Below, in pieces: positions 43,171 to 51,711 of a stretch of 64,000 nt of DNA. Origin of the DNA: JAJPHF01 sp035293805. GTDB taxonomy: Bacteria > Chloroflexota > UBA6077 > JAJPHF01. The notes under the pieces are model-generated. The model was not told the DNA's origin, ran no database searches, and worked only from the letters and a program-made list of their open reading frames with translations. The DNA is taken from assembly GCA_035293805.1 (NCBI GenBank), contig DATGMD010000025.1, forward strand, positions 1-64,000, written 5' to 3'. Numbering within the stretch: position 1 is the first letter of the stretch; every line of letters starts with the position of its first letter. The translations under genes and the position numbers were made by a program.

Positions 43171-44205
43171 ATGAAGAATAGATATTTACACCGCGTATGG
43201 GTTTGGGCTGTCCTTGTATTGGGCGTGTGGAGTATGCCAGCCAATGCGTACGTTCATTCCACCCCGGGAGTGGCCGGTGTTGCCAGGGAAAGGCCTGAAT
43301 GGTCGGCACCCGGGCAGATCGCTGCCCAGCAAGCGGTGGTTCGCCTCGGCGTGCAGCCTGACCTGGTGGATCCGAGCGTGTTCGTGGCGCAGGAACAGGG
43401 AGCGCTGGCGGACGCGGGGCTGGCGCTGGAGGTGCGGTACCTCGGCTGGGGCGAGATCATGGACTCGCTGGCGGACGGCGGGCTCGACGCGGGCCTGATA
43501 AGCTCGGTGGCATTCGTTAGCGCGCGGGCGCTCGGGCACGACCTGCGGATCGTGGCGGCGGGCACGGTGGAGCAAGCGGCTGCGCCGACGCGCCGGTTGG
43601 TGGTACCCGAGCGATCCACTATCCAACGGGCAGGTGATCTGGTCGATCACTGGGTTGGGGTGCCCGCATTGGGCAGTGCCGATCACCTCATGCTCCAGTC
43701 ATGGCTCACTCGGTAGGGTGTCGACTCCCAGCAGGTGCACTTCGCTGAGCTATCAGCACCGCTCTTGGTATCCGCGTTAATGGACGGGCGACTGGACGCA
43801 GCCCTGCTGTCGGAGCCCTATCTCAGCGCCGTTACGGATTATGGGGTGCGAGCGCTCGATTCACCCTATGGTGATCTCGGCCAGGGCTCGACGGCGCTCA
43901 GCTATTTCGTCGCGGACGCGACCTGGCTCAGTAGCCACGGCGACCAGGCCCGTCGCTTCGCCAGTATCATCCATCGCACCCACGCCGATCTACAGGCAAA
44001 TCCGGTGGCTTATCGCGCGGCGCTGGCCCGGCATCTGGGCCTCGATCAGGCCATCGCCGATCGGGTGGCGCTTCCCACCCTCGAAACGCGCGTCACTGTT
44101 GCTCAGGTTCAGAGGTGGGTTGAGCTCCTGCCACAGCTCGACGCGGGTCACGGCGTGAGCCTCCCCTTGGTCAGTAGCGATATCTTGTTCGACAGTGTCC
44201 GATAG
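43171..44205 (+). pseudogene. NMT1-like substrate-binding protein gene interrupted by an amber codon
   Basis: A single frame encodes a binding protein from ATG 43171 (AGAGGG upstream) with a Sec signal 'WAVLVLGVWSMPANA' and no lipobox, through 'VRLGVQPDLVDPSVFVAQEQ', but TAG at 43714-43716 interrupts it after 'LMLQSWLTR'. The same frame resumes with 'GVDSQQVHFAELS' and runs to 44205, ending 'LVSSDILFDSVR'. Reading the stop as CAG would restore about 344 residues. One substitution therefore separates it from a working gene. It is neighbour to the toxin locus. Confidence 0.8.
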
Positions 44206-44437
44206 CGTGCAAGATGGAGACCCTCGCGCGCCGAGCACGATGCTATGGGGCTCGACGCACAACGGTTACGGCTAGAACGTCACGTCTCGCCGCCGGCACG
44301 ATGCAGTTGAGTTGAATGAGCATGTGCTGAACTCCTAGCAGGCGCTTTCTGACCTTGCGCGCCCCCCGGCGACCTGCCATACTCAGCGACGCGCCCCTCG
44401 GAGACCCCGACTGCATCCTTGAACTGGCGGGAGCGAC

Positions 44438-45244
44438 ATGGCGCGAGTCACCGTCGCGGACGTCCAGCGCATGAAGGCCGAGCGCCGCAAGATCGTGGTG
44501 CTCACCGCCTACTACTACGAGATGGCGCGGGCCATCGATCGGGCCGCCCCGGACATGATCCTGGTGGGCGACAGCGGCGGCCGCTTCCTGCTCGGCCACC
44601 CCGACAACAACGACGTGACGATGGACGAGATGGTCCTGATGACGCGCAGCGTCTGCCGCGGCGCCGAGCACGCGCTGGTCGTCGGCGACCTGCCCTTTAT
44701 GTCGTATCAGGTGAGCGTCGAGGAGGCCATTCGCAACGCGGGCCGCCTCGTCAAGGAGACGCGCTGCCAGGCCGTGAAGCTGGAGGGAGGCGCCGAGTTC
44801 GCGCCGACGGTCCGGGCGCTCGTGCAAGTGGGCATCTCGGTCATGGCCCACACGGGGCTGACGCCGATGACCAGCGCGGCGGTCGGCGGCTACCTGGGCG
44901 GCGCGGTGCTCCCCGAGGAGCAGGTCCGGCGCGACGCGCTCGCCCTGCAGGACGCGGGCGCCTTCTCGATCATCCTCACGGGCGTGTCGCCCGATTTGGC
45001 GGCGCGGCTGAGCCAGGAGCTGCGCGTTCCGGTGATCAGCGGCCACGGGGCCGGCGACGACTGCGACGGGCAGATCGGCGTGGCGCCCAGCAGCCTGGGC
45101 TGGACCGCCGAGCAAATCGACCGCCCGCGCACGCCGTACGGGCCCGTCTCACGCGCCGTCTACGAGGCCGCGGCCGCCTACGTGGCGGACGTGCGCGCCG
45201 GCAAGCCTGTCCGCGCCGCCCGCGAGCGCGTCCCCCCCGACTGA
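44438..45244 (+). CDS. PanB-like (ketopantoate hydroxymethyltransferase family) protein with altered active site
   Basis: 268 aa TIM-barrel protein. Metal ligands expected for the family are kept: D45 in 'LVGDS', D84 in 'GDLPFMSYQ', E116 in 'KLEGG'. Family motifs that differ: 'TAYDY' is 'TAYYY', 'HxGLTPQ' is 'HTGLTPM', and the 'LECVP' motif is 'LTGVSP', replacing the conserved glutamate (E181 in E. coli PanB, catalytic as I recall) with T181. An aldol/retro-aldol role on another keto acid is thus more likely than pantothenate synthesis; no panC is nearby. Followed by a VOC gene and a binding protein, probably one operon. Confidence 0.85.
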   Translation: MARVTVADVQRMKAERRKIVVLTAYYYEMARAIDRAAPDMILVGDSGGRFLLGHPDNNDVTMDEMVLMTRSVCRGAEHALVVGDLPFMSYQVSVEEAIRNAGRLVKETRCQAVKLEGGAEFAPTVRALVQVGISVMAHTGLTPMTSAAVGGYLGGAVLPEEQVRRDALALQDAGAFSIILTGVSPDLAARLSQELRVPVISGHGAGDDCDGQIGVAPSSLGWTAEQIDRPRTPYGPVSRAVYEAAAAYVADVRAGKPVRAARERVPPD

Positions 45245-45258
45245 CAAGGAGGCATCAC

Positions 45259-45837
45259 ATGGCTGATACGGCCGCCGCGAAGAGCATCGTCAACGTCACC
45301 GGCATCCACCACATCAGCATTCCCTGCAACGACCTCCAGCGCGCGATCCGCTTCTACACCGAGGTGCTCGGGATGCGGTTCGTGCGCATCGTCCAGGGCG
45401 ACACCGCGCCGCACTTCCTCGGCACGAACCTGCCCGCCGGGCTGCAGTGGGACAACGCCGCCGCCGAGCGGGAGTACCGCGAGTACCTCGCGACGTACGA
45501 GCAGCCGCGCCCCGGCCGGACGCCCGGGACGACGATCGCGCAGCTCCGCGCCGGGGAGGACGAGGTGGACCTGTTCTTACGCCCGGAGCCCGTCGAGCGC
45601 GACACGCTCGCGGAGAACGGCGTCTTCCACCAGTCCTTCCACATCTCGCCGGCGGACATGGCGCGGCTGGCCGAGCTGAAGGAGCGCGGCGACACCACGA
45701 TCCGCTTCCACAATGGCCCGACGCTCCGCTGGCCGCACGGCAAGGCGCTCTACCTCTGGGACAGTGAGGGCAACTACATCGAGCTGGAGTCGGACGAAGA
45801 CCTGCCGGCGCAGTTCGGCCGGTCCGCCTCCCACTGA
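45259..45837 (+). CDS. VOC (glyoxalase/extradiol type I fold) family protein
   Basis: 192 aa. A beta-alpha-beta-beta-beta metal fold: 'GIHHISIPCNDLQRAIRFYTE', 'FHQSFHIS' and 'NYIELES' give the usual His/His/Glu ligands. A central insertion of about 50 residues ('REYLATYEQPRPGRTPGTT') separates the halves. ATG 45259 has AAGGAGG 6 nt upstream, 15 bp after the PanB-like stop. Could be a lyase, epimerase or dioxygenase; function not assignable. Confidence 0.85.
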   Translation: MADTAAAKSIVNVTGIHHISIPCNDLQRAIRFYTEVLGMRFVRIVQGDTAPHFLGTNLPAGLQWDNAAAEREYREYLATYEQPRPGRTPGTTIAQLRAGEDEVDLFLRPEPVERDTLAENGVFHQSFHISPADMARLAELKERGDTTIRFHNGPTLRWPHGKALYLWDSEGNYIELESDEDLPAQFGRSASH

Positions 45838-45885
45838 GCAGCAGCGCGCGTAGCCTAGACACGAGCCTGCTGCCAAGGAGGACAC

Positions 45886-46941
45886 ATGACACTCGCCGCA
45901 CGCTTGCTGTGCCTGCTCCTCGGCGTGGGCGCACTGCTGGCCGCCTGCCAGCCGGCCCAGCCCGCGTCGCGGTCGGCCCAGCCCGCCCAACCGGCCCAGG
46001 CCGCCGGGCCGCCCGCGTCGCAGCCGACCCGGGCGGCGCCGGCCAAGCTCGCTATTGGCAAGACGGGCCAGGGCGCCGAGGTGCAATTCTGGCCGGTCTA
46101 CGTGGCGAACGCCCAGGGCTACTTCGCGCAAGAGGGCGTCGACGTCGAGCTGATCACGGTGCCGGCGGCCTACACGGCGACGCAAGCGCTCGTCGGCGGC
46201 GACGTGCAGCTCGTCGGCTTCACGGTCCTGTCGATGGCGGCGGCCGTGGTGGGCGGGGCGCTGCTGAAGCTCGTCGCCTCCACCCAGGACTTGCCCAGCA
46301 TCCGCGTGGTCGTCCAGCCCGAGATCAACTCCTGGGCCGACCTGAAGGGCAAGGTCATCAGCTCGGGCAACACCACTGGCGACTACTTCGACGTGGTGAT
46401 GCGCATGGTGCTCGCCGCGAACGGCCTGCACGACGGCGACTACACGATGCGCACGATGCCGGGCGCCGCGCGGCTGCCCGCGCTGCAGACCGGCCAGGTC
46501 GCGGGCGCGCTGCTCAGCGACTACGACGCCAACCTCGCGCTGCGCGACGGCTTTAAGTCGTTCGGCTTCGTGCAGGACTACGTCAAGGACATCCAGTACA
46601 GCGGCTACGCGGTGGACGATAACTGGGCGAAGGCGAACGACGCCGCGCTCGTCGGCTACCTGCGCGGGCTGTTGCGCGCCACGAGCTGGCTGTTCGACCC
46701 CGCGAACCGCGACGAGGCGAACCGGCTGTTCCTGGCGCAGGGGCCGGAGCTGGGCAGCGAGCAGGTCGAGCGGCTGTACGATCAGGCAATCACGGACAAG
46801 ATGCTGTCGCGCACCTTGCGCCCCAACCTCACGGGCACGGAGAGCATCCTGAAGCTCGCCTACCAGCAGGGCGCCCTCCCCGAGATCCCGCCCAACGACC
46901 GCTGGATCGACCTGAGCTATCTGGACCGGGCCAGCCGCTAG
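45886..46941 (+). CDS. ABC transporter substrate-binding lipoprotein, NMT1-like
   Basis: 351 aa binding protein. Lipobox 'LLAACQ', Gln/Pro/Ala-rich linker, then 'VQFWPVYVANAQGYFAQEGVDVEL'. Close paralogue of 29373 and 55842 ('VGFTVLSMAAAVVGGALLKLV', 'SYLDRASR' end). CAAGGAGG precedes ATG 45886. Third gene after PanB-like and VOC genes, so probably their uptake component. No permease present. Confidence 0.9.
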   Translation: MTLAARLLCLLLGVGALLAACQPAQPASRSAQPAQPAQAAGPPASQPTRAAPAKLAIGKTGQGAEVQFWPVYVANAQGYFAQEGVDVELITVPAAYTATQALVGGDVQLVGFTVLSMAAAVVGGALLKLVASTQDLPSIRVVVQPEINSWADLKGKVISSGNTTGDYFDVVMRMVLAANGLHDGDYTMRTMPGAARLPALQTGQVAGALLSDYDANLALRDGFKSFGFVQDYVKDIQYSGYAVDDNWAKANDAALVGYLRGLLRATSWLFDPANRDEANRLFLAQGPELGSEQVERLYDQAITDKMLSRTLRPNLTGTESILKLAYQQGALPEIPPNDRWIDLSYLDRASR

Positions 46942-47098
46942 CCCCGCCCGCATTCGCTCCCTGGGAGAAGGCTGGGGTAATACCAACTGACGGCCAATCC
47001 TTCCTTTTCCTACCGGCCCGGCCTGCTTGGCTGCTGGCGGTGTACGCGAACTGATCGGCGTCGCTTGATATAAGGGGGCCGCCGGCGCGGGCCGCTCG

Positions 47099-47953
47099 CT
47101 ATGCGCCCGCGGTGGCGGGGCGCTCGAAGGAGAGCGCCCGGGCGAGGGCGGCGACGCGCTCGCCGATCTGGGCGAGGCGCTCTGCCGACAGGCGCTGGCT
47201 GGGCCCGACGACGCCCAGCGCCCCGACCGGGCGCGGGTCGCCGAGGTGTAGCCAGGAGGCGGCGCCCGACACGCCCACCAGGTACTCCTCCTGGTCGAGC
47301 GCGTAGCCACGCTGGCGCGTCGCCTCGATCTCGCGCCGCAGCGCGCGCCGCGCCGTGATCGTGCGCTCGGTGTAGCGCGTGAGCGGGAGATCGGTTAGCA
47401 AGCTCCCCGCCTGCTCGGGCGGTAGCCCCGCCAGCGCCGCCTTGCCCAGACAGCCCATCGCGATGTGCGAGCGGCGGCCGAGCGGCGACAGCACCCCTAC
47501 CGGGTGGCGCGAATCGACCTTCGCCACGACCACCACCTCGTGCGAGGTCCAGTCCACCTGCGTCACCAGCACCGTCTCGCCCGTCTCCTCGGCCAGCGTC
47601 TGCACCGTTTCCGCGACGACCTGGGCCAGCACGAGGCGACTCTGCACGATGGCGCCCAGCTCGAACAGGCGGAAGCCGGGCTCGTAGCGCCCATCCTCCG
47701 CCTGTCGCACGAGCCCATTCGTCACGAGCGACGAGACGATGCGGTAGGCCGACGGCTTGGGCAGGCGGGCCGCCTGGGCGAGCTGCGCCAGGGACAGCGA
47801 CGGCTGGCCGAATGAGAAGCTGAGCAGGATCGCGGCGGCGCGGTCGACGGCGCGCGGCCCGATCGCCGCCGTCTCCTTGCCGGCGCCCCCGCGCCGCCCC
47901 GCGGCCTTCGCCACCATTCGGATCTCCGCCCGGTCGGTGCCCGGGTCGCTCAC
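47099..47953 (-). CDS. IclR family transcriptional regulator
   Basis: 284 aa. Basic N-terminus, winged helix at about residues 32-92 ('SLAQLAQAARLPKPSAYRIVSSL') and the IclR effector domain (about 105-275). GTG start at 47953. IclR proteins often control aromatic catabolism by binding a pathway metabolite. It lies downstream of HyuB, HyuA and a binding protein on the same strand, separated by a strong hairpin, and converges on the PanB/VOC/SBP group, so either may be its target. Confidence 0.92.
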   Translation of the reverse strand: MSDPGTDRAEIRMVAKAAGRRGGAGKETAAIGPRAVDRAAAILLSFSFGQPSLSLAQLAQAARLPKPSAYRIVSSLVTNGLVRQAEDGRYEPGFRLFELGAIVQSRLVLAQVVAETVQTLAEETGETVLVTQVDWTSHEVVVVAKVDSRHPVGVLSPLGRRSHIAMGCLGKAALAGLPPEQAGSLLTDLPLTRYTERTITARRALRREIEATRQRGYALDQEEYLVGVSGAASWLHLGDPRPVGALGVVGPSQRLSAERLAQIGERVAALARALSFERPATAGA

Positions 47954-48018
47954 GTCGTCACCCCTGCTCCCCTCGCGGCTGCGCTAAGCTTACGGTCTCA
48001 ACAGATTGCCACTTCGGC

Positions 48019-48075
48019 CGCCGCCGTGAACGGCGGGCCCAGGTCCCGTCTAGTGGCCTGCCGTTCACGGCGGCG
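48019..48075. terminator. 16-bp inverted repeat between binding-protein and IclR genes
   Basis: Arms 48019-48034 (CGCCGCCGTGAACGGC) and 48060-48075 pair perfectly around a 25-nt loop, 47 bp after the binding-protein stop. Either a terminator or an IclR operator; the large loop and lack of a U-tract leave this open. Confidence 0.5.
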
Positions 48076-48121
48076 ACGGTAGGAACCACCCAGGTCGCTT
48101 GCTCCGATCGTGTCGCCACGG

Positions 48122-49267
48122 CTACCGCCCCTGGTAGGGGCCGAGGCGCTGCAGCGCCGCCTCGCGGAAGCGGTTGTCCACGACCGTCGTCACGTCGATC
48201 GGGTTCGGGATGGCGCCGAACTCGGTGTAGAACGTCTGCTGGTCGATCAGGTTCGCCACGTTCAGCGTGCCGTCGGGATCGATGTACGACAGGCCCATGC
48301 GCTCGTAGATGGCGGGGTCCTTCACCGACGTGTGCTTCGTGAGCATCTGCACGATGGCCGCACGGTCCGTGCCCTGCTTGAACGCCGCGTTGTAGTCGCG
48401 CGCGCCGCGCAGGTAGGCGATCATGAAGCGCTGGCCCACGTCGGGCGCGTTGTGCAGCAGGCCCGGCCCGTAGGTGAGGACCGCCGGCGTCAGGCCCGGC
48501 GCGTAATCGACGGTGGCCTTCCACTTCGTCGCCACGCCGCGGTCGGCGGCCAGCGTCGAGAAGGGCTCGCTGGTATGCGCAGCGTCGATGCTGCCGTTCG
48601 CGAAGGCCGGGATCATATCCGGGAACGGCAGCTCGACGATGTTCACGTCGGCCAGCGTCAGCCCGCCGTGGGCGAGCCCGCGCGCCACGGTGTAGTCGCC
48701 GACTGTCGGCCGCCCGGGCGGGATGGCGATCGCGCGGCCGCGGAAGTCCGGCCAATCGCGGATCGCGCCGCTGTCGGCCAGCTCCTTGCGTACCATCAGG
48801 TAGCCCGAGTTGAAGCCCTCCTCGTAGCTGCTCAGGCTGCCGACCATCTTCACGTCCACGCCGCGCTGCACGGCGTTCACGAACCCGGGGCTGAACGCGC
48901 CGCCTGAGGCATCCACCTGGCCCGTGGCGAGCGCCGGAATCGCCTTCGCGCCGGTGTCGAAGGTGATGAAGTCGGGACTAATGCCCTCGTCGGCGAAGTA
49001 GCCGCGCTCCAGCGCGACATACAGGCCCGCCTCGGCGAGGATCGCCAGCACGCCCACATGAACGGTCGTGGGCTCGGGGGCGCCCGCCGGCTGAGCGGCC
49101 GGCGCCGCGGTGGTCGCTGGGACGGCGCTCGTGGGCGCCGCCGCGGGCGCGGTCGGCGCGCTGGCCGCCGGCGCCGCGGGGGACGTGCTGGTCGACGCGC
49201 CCGTGCCGCAGCTCGCCGCCAGCAGCAGCGGCGCCAGCAGGAGCAGACGCGCGAGGGATCGTGCCAT
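48122..49267 (-). CDS. ABC transporter substrate-binding lipoprotein, NMT1/SsuA-like
   Basis: 381 aa. Lipobox 'LLAASCG', long Ala/Pro linker, then 'VHVGVLAILAEAGLYVALERGYFADEGI'. Related to 10687 and 23255 ('GGAFSPGFVNAVQRGVDVKM', 'DPAIYERMGLSYIDPDGTL'). GAGGAGG precedes the ATG at 49267. 44 bp after hyuA, so in the same operon and probably supplying its substrate. Confidence 0.9.
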   Translation of the reverse strand: MARSLARLLLLAPLLLAASCGTGASTSTSPAAPAASAPTAPAAAPTSAVPATTAAPAAQPAGAPEPTTVHVGVLAILAEAGLYVALERGYFADEGISPDFITFDTGAKAIPALATGQVDASGGAFSPGFVNAVQRGVDVKMVGSLSSYEEGFNSGYLMVRKELADSGAIRDWPDFRGRAIAIPPGRPTVGDYTVARGLAHGGLTLADVNIVELPFPDMIPAFANGSIDAAHTSEPFSTLAADRGVATKWKATVDYAPGLTPAVLTYGPGLLHNAPDVGQRFMIAYLRGARDYNAAFKQGTDRAAIVQMLTKHTSVKDPAIYERMGLSYIDPDGTLNVANLIDQQTFYTEFGAIPNPIDVTTVVDNRFREAALQRLGPYQGR

Positions 49268-49311
49268 GAGTGCCTCCTCGGCGTGGCCAGGCGCCGCGGC
49301 GCCTGTCGATG

Positions 49312-51471
49312 CTACACCCCTTGCAGCGCCGCCACGCTCACGCGGTCGCTGGCCGTGGCCGCGACCTGCTCGTCGCGGATCACGACGTTGCCCTCGCCGT
49401 CGAGCGCGGCGTGCTGGCCCGGCCCGACGACCACCGTCGTGCCCGGGAATTCCAGGATCGCCGGGCCGTCGAGCTGCGCGCCGGCGGGCACGTCCTCGCC
49501 GCGGTAGACGGCCGTCTCGACCAGGTCCGCGCCGAAGGCCACGTTGCGCCGCCCCAGCAGCGCCGCGTCCAGGCTCGCCGCGCCGCCGGGCGCCCGCGCC
49601 TCCGTGACCGGCGCGGGCGTCGGGATGCGCCCCTCGACCCGGTAGGTATTGATCTCGATGCCCGCCTCCGGCAGGCTGGTGCCCTTGCCGTAGATGCGCT
49701 CGTAGCGGTCGTGGAACTCCGCCGCCAGCCGGTCGACGTCCTCGCCCGTCAGCTCGCCGGCCGGCACCGGGATCGGCAGCTCGTGCGTCTGGCGGCGGAA
49801 GCGGAAGTACAGCACGCGGCTCAGGCGCAGCCCGGGATGGTCGTCCATGGCAGCACGGCAGCGCGCCTCCAGCTCGGCGAACTTCGCGTTGATGCGCGCC
49901 ACGTCCAGGTGCTCCGACACCCGCTGCGAGTGCGGCGGCGTGCGCTGAGGATCGCTGAGCTGGAAGGCGCGGAACTGGTCGGACGACACGGCGCCGTAGG
50001 CCGAGTGCGCGGTCGCGGTCGAGGGCACGACGATCGTGCCGATGCCCGCCTCGCGCGCGAAGGCATAGGCGTGCGTGGGGCCGGCGCCGCCGTAGGCGAA
50101 CAGCACGAAGTCGCGCGGGTCGTGGCCCTGCTCGACCGTCACCTTACGCAGCAGGTCGGCCATCTGGTTGTCGGCCACGCTGCGGATGCCCGCCGCCGCC
50201 TCGGCCACCGTCATGCCCAGCGGCTCGGCGATCACGCGCCCAATCGCCTCCTCCGCCAGGTCGCGGCGCAGGGGGATGCGCCCGCCCAGGAAGTAGTCCG
50301 GGTCGATCACGCCCAGCACCACGTCGGCATCCGTGACCGTCGGCTGCGTGCCGCCGCGGTCGTAGCAGGCGGGGCCCGGCTCGGCGCCGGCGCTCTGCGG
50401 TCCGACGACCAGGATGCCGTCCTCGACGCGGGCGATGCTGCCGCCGCCCGAGCCGATCGCGGTCACGCGGATGCGCGGGCAGGCCAGGTGGTAGTTGCCC
50501 GCCTGGCTGAACGTCTCCACCAGCGGCTCGCCGTCCACGATCAGGCCCACGTCGAAGCTCGTGCCACCCATGTCAGAGGTCAGCACGTTCGGGTAGCCGA
50601 GCCGCTTCGCCAGCGCCGCCGACGCCAGCACCCCGCCGGCGGGGCCGGAAGTGAGCATGTTCACCGCGCGCTGCGCCGCCTCGTGCGCCCGCATCACGCC
50701 GCCGCCGGAGTCCATCACGCTGAAGTCGCCGCGGAAGCCGGACTCGTGCAGCCGGTCCTCGAGCAGCCCCACGTAGCGGTTGATGACCGGCCCCAGGTAC
50801 GAGTTGATGACGGCCGTCGCCGTGCGCTCGTACTCGCCGATCACCGGCGCGATGTCGCTCGAGAGCGTTAGGAAGACCTCCGGCCACTCCTCGCGCACGA
50901 TGGCCGCCGCCTGCTGCTCGTGGTCCGGCTGCACGAACGACCAGAGGAAGCAGATGGCGATGCCCTGCACGCCGCGCGCGCGCAGCGTCCGCACGGCCTC
51001 CCGCACCTGCTCGGTGTTCAGGCGGACGATCTCGTCGCCGGCGAAGTCGAGGCGCTCGTCGATCTCGATGATGTTCTGCTTGTCGACGATCGGCACCGGG
51101 TTGCGGCGCTGGCTATAGTGGCCCGAGGCGTCGCCGATGCCCGTCCACGAGCCCATCGCCCGCTGGATGAGCAGCGTGTCGCGGAAGCCGCGGGTCGTGA
51201 GCAACCCCGTCGGCTCGCCCTTGCGCTCGATGAGCGCGTTCGTGGCGGCGGTGGTACCGTGCGCGAAGTAGGCCGTGCGCCGGCAGAACTCCTCGAGCGA
51301 CAGCCCGTACTCGGCGGCCGCCAGCCGGAAGCCCTCGACCACGCCCAGGCTGCGGTCGCGCGGCGTCGTCGGCGTCTTGAACACGCGCACGCCCGTCGCG
51401 CCGTCGATCACCACCATGTCGGTGAACGTGCCGCCGATGTCGGTGCCCACCGCGAACCGCTGACCGTCCAT
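49312..51471 (-). CDS. hyuA: Hydantoinase/oxoprolinase A-type ATP-dependent subunit (HyuA)
   Basis: 719 aa, ATP-binding ASKHA-fold subunit of the hydantoinase / acetone-acetophenone carboxylase family. 'GTDIGGTFTDMVVID' is the N-terminal phosphate-binding motif; 'AHGTTAATNALIERKG', 'GGTSFDVGLI' and 'YGGAGPTHAYAFA' are further family signatures. ATG 51471 is chosen because GGGGAG lies 5 nt upstream; an in-frame TTG at 51489 is possible. Paired with HyuB upstream. In carboxylases this subunit activates the substrate by phosphorylation; the substrate here is unknown. Confidence 0.93.
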   Translation of the reverse strand: MDGQRFAVGTDIGGTFTDMVVIDGATGVRVFKTPTTPRDRSLGVVEGFRLAAAEYGLSLEEFCRRTAYFAHGTTAATNALIERKGEPTGLLTTRGFRDTLLIQRAMGSWTGIGDASGHYSQRRNPVPIVDKQNIIEIDERLDFAGDEIVRLNTEQVREAVRTLRARGVQGIAICFLWSFVQPDHEQQAAAIVREEWPEVFLTLSSDIAPVIGEYERTATAVINSYLGPVINRYVGLLEDRLHESGFRGDFSVMDSGGGVMRAHEAAQRAVNMLTSGPAGGVLASAALAKRLGYPNVLTSDMGGTSFDVGLIVDGEPLVETFSQAGNYHLACPRIRVTAIGSGGGSIARVEDGILVVGPQSAGAEPGPACYDRGGTQPTVTDADVVLGVIDPDYFLGGRIPLRRDLAEEAIGRVIAEPLGMTVAEAAAGIRSVADNQMADLLRKVTVEQGHDPRDFVLFAYGGAGPTHAYAFAREAGIGTIVVPSTATAHSAYGAVSSDQFRAFQLSDPQRTPPHSQRVSEHLDVARINAKFAELEARCRAAMDDHPGLRLSRVLYFRFRRQTHELPIPVPAGELTGEDVDRLAAEFHDRYERIYGKGTSLPEAGIEINTYRVEGRIPTPAPVTEARAPGGAASLDAALLGRRNVAFGADLVETAVYRGEDVPAGAQLDGPAILEFPGTTVVVGPGQHAALDGEGNVVIRDEQVAATASDRVSVAALQGV

Positions 51472-51711
51472 TCCGCTCCCCTCGGCCAATTGCTCTATTG
51501 CCTCGCATCAGTCGCGCTTCGGCCTGCGCCGGCGTCTCCTGCACTCGCTCTGGCCTGGCGCCGGCCCGGCGCGCGCACCCACCCGCGCCGAGCCTCGTAG
51601 GGGCGGGTTTCATGCCCGCCCGCGGCCGTCGAGGCCGCAACTCCGGCGGCGGCCGATCGCTCAGCCAAACTGCACACCGCTGTAAGCTCCAGGCCGGACC
51701 GTACCATGCTG

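Noticed and set aside
43714..43716. Amber codon as pyrrolysine or programmed readthrough
   Set aside because: No pyl genes or downstream recoding element visible; a simple nonsense mutation or sequencing error is more likely.
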